DNA of 46,575 bases from Nitriliruptoria bacterium (lineage in GTDB: Bacteria > Actinomycetota > Nitriliruptoria > Euzebyales > Egibacteraceae). Each line of letters starts with the position of its first letter. Positions within the stretch are counted from its first letter, which is position 1. A program made the position numbers and the translations under genes. The notes under the pieces are model-generated. The model was not told the origin of the DNA, searched no databases, and worked only from the letters and a program-made list of their open reading frames with translations. Positions 43,023-46,575 of the stretch are shown here, one piece after another. The stretch lies in the NCBI GenBank assembly GCA_003553565.1, contig PWER01000185.1:1-46575 (forward strand), given 5' to 3'.

Positions 43023-43723
43023 GCGCAGCCCACCCGGTGCTCGACGCCTTCGCCACGGGGCTGTGGCAGTCCAACTGCTACCTGCTGGGCGCGCCGGGCA
43101 CGGGCCGCTGCGTGGTCGTGGACCCCGGCCAGGACGCGGCGCCCGCGGTGCAGCAGCGACTGGCCCACCACGGGCTGACCTGCGAGGCGATCGTGCTCAC
43201 CCACGGCCACCTCGACCACCTGTGGGACGTGCCCGCCCTCGTCGAGGCGCTCGACGTCCCGGTGCTGCTGCACCCCGACGACCACTACCTCTGGGAGCAG
43301 CCCGGCGCGGCGTTCGGCGACATCCCCAACGCGGCGCTGGAAGCGCAGTTCGGTCTGCGGTGGCAGCCTCCCGCCCAGCGCCTCGAGCCCCTCGCCGACC
43401 ACCAGCAGCTCTCGCTGGCAGGCCTGACGGCCACGGTGCGCCACACCCCGGGCCACACCCCCGGATCGTGCGTGCTGCTGGTGCAGCGCGAGGCGGGCAC
43501 GCCGGTCCTGGTGGCCGGGGACCTGCTGTTCGCCGGCTCGGTGGGGCGCACCGACTTCCCGCGTGGCTCCTGGGAGCGCCAGCAGCGCGCCCTGGCCGAG
43601 GTGGTGCTGCCCCTGGACGACGCGGTCGAGGTGCTGCCCGGCCATGGGCCCCGCACCACCGTGGGAGCCGAGCGGGCGGGCAACCCGTTCCTGCGGCAAG
43701 CGCACGGAGCAGCCGACCACTAG
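43019..43723 (+). CDS. Metallo-beta-lactamase-fold hydrolase (glyoxalase II-like)
   Basis: 234 residues. The zinc motif is VLTHGHLDHLWDVPAL (H-X-H-X-D-H). Further ligands come from VRHTPGHTPGSCVLL, VLVAGDLLFAGSVGRTDFP and LPGHGPRTTVG, in the order of the glyoxalase II family. It may hydrolyse an acyl thioester such as a lactoylated thiol, perhaps mycothiol-linked in an actinobacterium; this is inference. GTG 43019 overlaps the rel stop, so it is translationally coupled to Rel, a pairing I also know from Mycobacterium, where a similar hydrolase gene follows relA. Confidence 0.92.
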   Translation: MSAAHPVLDAFATGLWQSNCYLLGAPGTGRCVVVDPGQDAAPAVQQRLAHHGLTCEAIVLTHGHLDHLWDVPALVEALDVPVLLHPDDHYLWEQPGAAFGDIPNAALEAQFGLRWQPPAQRLEPLADHQQLSLAGLTATVRHTPGHTPGSCVLLVQREAGTPVLVAGDLLFAGSVGRTDFPRGSWERQQRALAEVVLPLDDAVEVLPGHGPRTTVGAERAGNPFLRQAHGAADH

Positions 43724-43814
43724 CCCTCGCGCGGAGCGCCGTGCCATGCGCGCCACCAGGGGTGAGCATCGCGCTGCCTGAGCGCGGTGGATGCAAGGTC
43801 CCCTCGCCAACGGG

Positions 43815-43820
43815 TATGGT
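43815..43820 (+). promoter_or_regulatory. -10 element (TATGGT) of the osmoprotectant transporter operon
   Basis: TATGGT predicts a start near 43827 and a leader of about 95 bases with two hairpins. Confidence 0.45.
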
Positions 43821-43830
43821 GAGGACAACC

Positions 43831-43884
43831 CCCTTCATGTCCGAGAGGACAGGGTGTTATGTCGGGGTGGTGGAGCGGACCACC
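43831..43884 (+). promoter_or_regulatory. Structured 5' leader of the glycine-betaine transporter operon
   Basis: Hairpin 1: TGTCC (43838-43842), a GAGA loop and GGACA (43847-43851), with an outer CCC/GGG pair. GAGA is a GNRA-type tetraloop. Hairpin 2: GGTGGT (43866-43871) with ACCACC (43879-43884), whose loop GGAGCGG contains a GGAG. The leader may therefore be a post-transcriptional control element, but I match it to no known riboswitch class. Confidence 0.4.
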
Positions 43885-43921
43885 GCCTCTGTGCTGCCCC
43901 ACGACTGGATGGATGATGACC

Positions 43922-45271
43922 ATGATCCGTGGCGAGCACTTGTACAAAGTGTTCGGACCGCAAGCTCGCAAGGCCGTCGACCTCTTCGAGCAGGGGTGGA
44001 CGCGCGACGAGGTGAAGGAGCAGACCGGCGCCCTGGGCGCCGTCATCGACGCTGACATCGACGTCGCCGAGGGTGAGCTGTTCGTCGTCATGGGCCTGTC
44101 GGGCTCGGGCAAGTCCACGCTGGTGCGCATGATCAACCGGCTGCACGACCCGACCTCCGGCACGGTCGAGATCGACGGCGTCAATGTGACCGAGCTGGAC
44201 GGCAAGGAGCTGCGGGACCTGCGTGCTGGCAAGGTCAGCATGGTCTTCCAGCGCTTCGCGCTGTTCCCGCACATGACGATCCTCGACAACGCCGCCTGGG
44301 GCCTCGAGACCCAGCAGGTCGACAAGGACGAGCGCTACGAGAAGGCGCGCAAGGCGCTGTCCACCGTCGGGCTCGACGGCTGGGAGGCGAACTACGCCAG
44401 CGAGCTCTCCGGCGGCATGCAGCAGCGCGTCGGCCTGGCCCGCGCGCTGGCCACCGAGGCCGACATCCTGCTGATGGACGAGCCGTTCAGCGCGCTGGAC
44501 CCGCTGATCAAGCGCGACATGCAGTCGCTGCTGATCGAGCTCCAGAGCGAGCTGCGCAAGAGCATCATCTTCATCACCCACGACCTCAACGAGGCGATGC
44601 GCCTCGGCGACCGGATCGCGGTGATGAAGGACGGGCGCATCGAGCAGACCGGTGAGCCCGACGAGATCCTCTCCAACCCGGCCACCGAATACGTGGCCGA
44701 GTTCGTGCGCGACGTCGACCGGTCCCGCGTCCTCACCGCGGCCAACGCCGTGCAGGACCCGCTGGTGACGCTGTCGCCCGACACCCAGCCGCGCGCAGCG
44801 ATGGTGCAGATGCGCGACCACGAGGCCCCCGAGCTGTTCGTCACCGAGTCCGATCGCACGCTCGTCGGCGCGGTGCGCGACGACGACGTGGCCGAGGCGG
44901 CCAAGCGCGGGGACCGCACGATCCGCGACGTGCTGCACCACGACTACGGGCAGACCGGCGAGGACACGCCGCTGGGTCACACGCTGCTCGACGCCGCCCG
45001 GTACACGCTGCCGCTGGCGGTCGTCGACGAGCAGGGACGGCTTGTCGGGGTGATCCCGCGGGTGACGCTGCTGTCGGCGCTGGCCAACCGCGACGTCCTC
45101 GCCGAAGACGGCGATCCCGACGCCAACGGCTCGGGACCGCCCGACGCCGCCGAGCTCGCCGCGCAGGCCGCCAACGACGGTCAGCCCGTGGCCTCCGACG
45201 GTCAGGCCCACAGCCGCGGCGAGACCACGACCGGCGAGACCCCTGCCGAGGAGGGCGCCCACCATGGCTGA
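43922..45271 (+). CDS. proV: Glycine-betaine/proline ABC transporter ATPase with CBS domains (ProV/OpuAA-type)
   Basis: 449 residues. The N-terminus IRGEHLYKVFG and the EQGWTRDEVKEQTGALGAVID insertion are specific to ProV/OpuAA. ATPase motifs: MGLSGSGKSTLVRMINRL, Q-loop MVFQRFALFPH, signature LSGGMQQRVGLARAL, and Walker B ILLMDEPFSALDP. Two CBS motifs (about 300-400) should sense ionic strength or a nucleotide, as in OpuA. The last about 45 residues are an acidic/Gly/Thr tail. It energises uptake of compatible solutes. Three ATGs lie close together (43913, 43916, 43922); 43922 gives the family's N-terminus. It overlaps the permease gene by 8 bases. Confidence 0.94.
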   Translation: MIRGEHLYKVFGPQARKAVDLFEQGWTRDEVKEQTGALGAVIDADIDVAEGELFVVMGLSGSGKSTLVRMINRLHDPTSGTVEIDGVNVTELDGKELRDLRAGKVSMVFQRFALFPHMTILDNAAWGLETQQVDKDERYEKARKALSTVGLDGWEANYASELSGGMQQRVGLARALATEADILLMDEPFSALDPLIKRDMQSLLIELQSELRKSIIFITHDLNEAMRLGDRIAVMKDGRIEQTGEPDEILSNPATEYVAEFVRDVDRSRVLTAANAVQDPLVTLSPDTQPRAAMVQMRDHEAPELFVTESDRTLVGAVRDDDVAEAAKRGDRTIRDVLHHDYGQTGEDTPLGHTLLDAARYTLPLAVVDEQGRLVGVIPRVTLLSALANRDVLAEDGDPDANGSGPPDAAELAAQAANDGQPVASDGQAHSRGETTTGETPAEEGAHHG

Positions 45272-46130
45272 CGAGGCGTTCAGTCTTCCCCGCATCCCGA
45301 TCGGTGACGGCGTCGACGCCGCCGTCAGCTTCCTGCGCACCGAGCTGAGCGGGTTCTTCAACGCGGTGCAGACCGTGTTCGGCGCCAGCGTCGAGGCCAT
45401 GGAGTGGGTGCTCATGCTCCCACCACCGCTGGTGTTCGCCGCGATCGCCGGGCTCATCGGCTGGCGGCTGCGGTCCTGGCAGTTCGGGGCGTTCGCGTTC
45501 GTGGCCTTCAGCGTCGTGGACTCGATGAACCTGTGGGACGAGACGATCTCCACGCTGTCGCTGATCCTGATCGCGACGGTCCTGGCGGTGATCATCTCGC
45601 TGCCCGTCGGGGTCCTCGCCGCCCGCAACGACACGGTCAGCACGCTCGTCCGCCCGTTGCTGGACTTCATGCAGACCCTGCCGGTGCTGGTCTACCTGAT
45701 CCCCGCGGTGCTGCTGCTGGGGATCGGCACGCCCGGCGGGCTCGCCGCGACGCTCATCTTCGCGCTGCCGCCCGGCGTGCGCCTGACCGAGCTCGGCATC
45801 CGCACCGTTGACAAGGAGGTCGTCGAGGCCGCCGAGGCCTTCGGCTCCAGCCGCAACCGCACCCTGATGCGCGTGCAGATGCCGCTGGCGCTGCCCGCGA
45901 TCATGCAGGGCATCAACCAGATCATCATGCTCGCGCTGTCGATGGTCGTCGTCGCCGGGTTCATCGGCGCCGGGGGCCTCGGCAACGAGGTGGTGCGCTC
46001 GATCTCCCGTGTGGAGGTCGGCACCGGCTTCGAGGCCGGCCTGGCCGTGGTGATCCTGGCGATCTTCCTGGACCGCCTGACCAGCGTGGTGGGCCAGCCC
46101 GAGCGCAACAAGAGCAAGCAGGACGCGTAG
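45264..46130 (+). CDS. proW: Glycine-betaine/proline ABC transporter permease (ProW/OpuAB-type)
   Basis: 288 residues. An N-terminal segment of about 50 residues is followed by about six membrane helices. The permease coupling loop EAAEAFGSSRNRTLMRVQMPLALPAIMQGINQ is the EAA motif that docks on the ATPase. MQTLPVLVYLIPAVLLLGIG and VVAGFIGAGGLGNEV are also ProW-typical. It forms the membrane channel for glycine betaine or proline. ATG 45264 lies inside the 3' end of the ATPase gene. It ends in a Lys-rich tail (ERNKSKQD). Confidence 0.95.
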   Translation: MADEAFSLPRIPIGDGVDAAVSFLRTELSGFFNAVQTVFGASVEAMEWVLMLPPPLVFAAIAGLIGWRLRSWQFGAFAFVAFSVVDSMNLWDETISTLSLILIATVLAVIISLPVGVLAARNDTVSTLVRPLLDFMQTLPVLVYLIPAVLLLGIGTPGGLAATLIFALPPGVRLTELGIRTVDKEVVEAAEAFGSSRNRTLMRVQMPLALPAIMQGINQIIMLALSMVVVAGFIGAGGLGNEVVRSISRVEVGTGFEAGLAVVILAIFLDRLTSVVGQPERNKSKQDA

Positions 46131-46143
46131 CGCTGTCGACCCC

Positions 46144-46164
46144 CGACCCCTGTTGGTAGGGTCG
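46144..46164 (+). promoter_or_regulatory. Promoter-like element and hairpin upstream of the binding-protein gene
   Basis: CGACCC (46144-46149) pairs with GGGTCG (46159-46164) around a 9-base loop, and TAGGGT (46157-46162) fits a TAnnnT -10. Either a weak attenuator after the permease gene or a separate promoter for the binding protein, which transporters need in excess, would fit. Confidence 0.35.
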
Positions 46165-46244
46165 TCAGCGGGGAACCTACGAACCGTGTAGTGGATTCAG
46201 GACGGATCCCAACACGACACCTCACACGAAAGGGAGGATGCACA

Positions 46245-46575
46245 GTGACACAGTCACAGCGGACCGGGCCCATGCGCCTGACCTGGCTCCTGGGCCTCAT
46301 CGCAGCGCTCGCGCTTCTCGCGGCCGCCTGCGAGGAGGATGTCGCCGACGAGCCCGTCGACGACGAGCCCGTCGACGACGAGCCCGTCGACGAGGAAGAG
46401 CCCGAGGACGACGAGCCTGACGACGAGGCGCAGCTCGACACCGTGACCATCGGCATGGTCGAGTGGGCCGAGAACATCGCCAACACCGCCCTGTGGGAGG
46501 AGATCCTCACCGAGGAGGGCTACGACGTGGAGGTCGAGGTCCTCGACCCCGGCGCGGTGTTCGCCGGCGTGGCCG
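46245..46575 (+). CDS. proX: Glycine-betaine-binding lipoprotein (ProX/OpuAC-type), 3' end cut by window
   Basis: Partial, 110 codons visible. The signal ends in LLAAAC with lipidated C29 (from GTG 46245). A strongly acidic linker then contains a repeated DDEPV unit (15-base DNA period, about 46345-46390). The mature domain begins VTIGMVEWAENIANTALWEEIL, typical of OpuAC-like betaine binders. Anchored outside the membrane, it delivers the solute to the permease. AGGGAGGA (46231-46238) is 7 bases before GTG. ATG 46272 is in frame but has no ribosome site. The frame is open to the end of the window. Confidence 0.92.
   Translation, partial: MTQSQRTGPMRLTWLLGLIAALALLAAACEEDVADEPVDDEPVDDEPVDEEEPEDDEPDDEAQLDTVTIGMVEWAENIANTALWEEILTEEGYDVEVEVLDPGAVFAGVA
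46345..46390 (+). repeat. 15-bp tandem repeat in the binding-protein linker
   Basis: The unit GACGAGCCCGTCGAC recurs three times in direct order, encoding an acidic DEPVD tract between the lipid anchor and the solute-binding domain. It works as a flexible, highly charged tether. Confidence 0.75.

Overview
This is a chromosomal segment of a very high-GC actinobacterium, read on the + strand. Four things point there. Almost every start has a GGAG-type ribosome site and GTG starts are frequent. Third-codon positions are nearly all G or C, so most genes cast long spurious ORFs in other frames. The gene order thrS–HIT–CDP-alcohol phosphatidyltransferase–pdxS–pdxT–yebC–ruvC–ruvA–ruvB–yajC–secD–secF–apt–rel is the one I know from actinobacteria such as Mycobacterium. 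The iron-sulfur locus has the actinobacterial form sufR-sufB-sufD-Rieske-sufC-sufS-sufU-sufT. A deep-branching, osmoprotectant-using lineage (Nitriliruptoria or Euzebya type) is my inference, from the acidic lipoproteins, the cell-wall-binding-repeat hydrolase and the glycine-betaine transporter. It is not proven by the sequence.

Layout. 1-455: non-coding array of alternating inverted 7-mers with a 61-base period. 456-3202: quinone oxidoreductase (minus), then an S1-domain protein and a sugar-phosphate nucleotidyltransferase (plus). 3258-11789: the SUF Fe-S assembly operon, headed by its own [Fe-S] repressor SufR and ended by a MoeZ-type sulfur-carrier activating enzyme. 11869-13194: membrane GGDEF protein. 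13215-15790 (minus): two overlapping CNNM/CorC-type membrane proteins. 16007-18947: two secreted cell-wall hydrolases (M23 and NlpC/P60). 19048-23874 (minus): an LCP cell-wall ligase and hydantoinase/oxoprolinase subunits B and A. 23960-24724: zinc-finger anti-sigma-like membrane protein. 24795-24866: tRNA-Val(CAC). 24879-25538 (minus): rpe. 25734-43723: the housekeeping block listed above, with a DUF3048 lipoprotein and an HD hydrolase inserted. 43922 to the window end: glycine-betaine/proline ABC transporter (ATPase, permease, and a binding lipoprotein cut by the window edge).

How it works together. SufS takes sulfur from cysteine, SufU relays it to the SufBCD scaffold, and the Rieske protein and SufT assist. 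SufR probably senses cluster sufficiency and shuts its own promoter through a perfect 7+7 operator that overlaps the -10. MoeZ probably uses the same cysteine-derived sulfur for sulfur-carrier proteins. PdxS/PdxT make the PLP that SufS needs. RuvABC resolves recombination junctions, YajC/SecD/SecF drive export, and Rel sets (p)ppGpp.

The points most worth checking are the repeat array at 1-351, the SufR operator with its probably leaderless gene, a proline inside the SufC Walker A motif, hairpins in every long gap of the suf operon, a probable CTG start for rel, and an HD hydrolase between yajC and secD. I did not find an obvious defence system, mobile element or CRISPR array.
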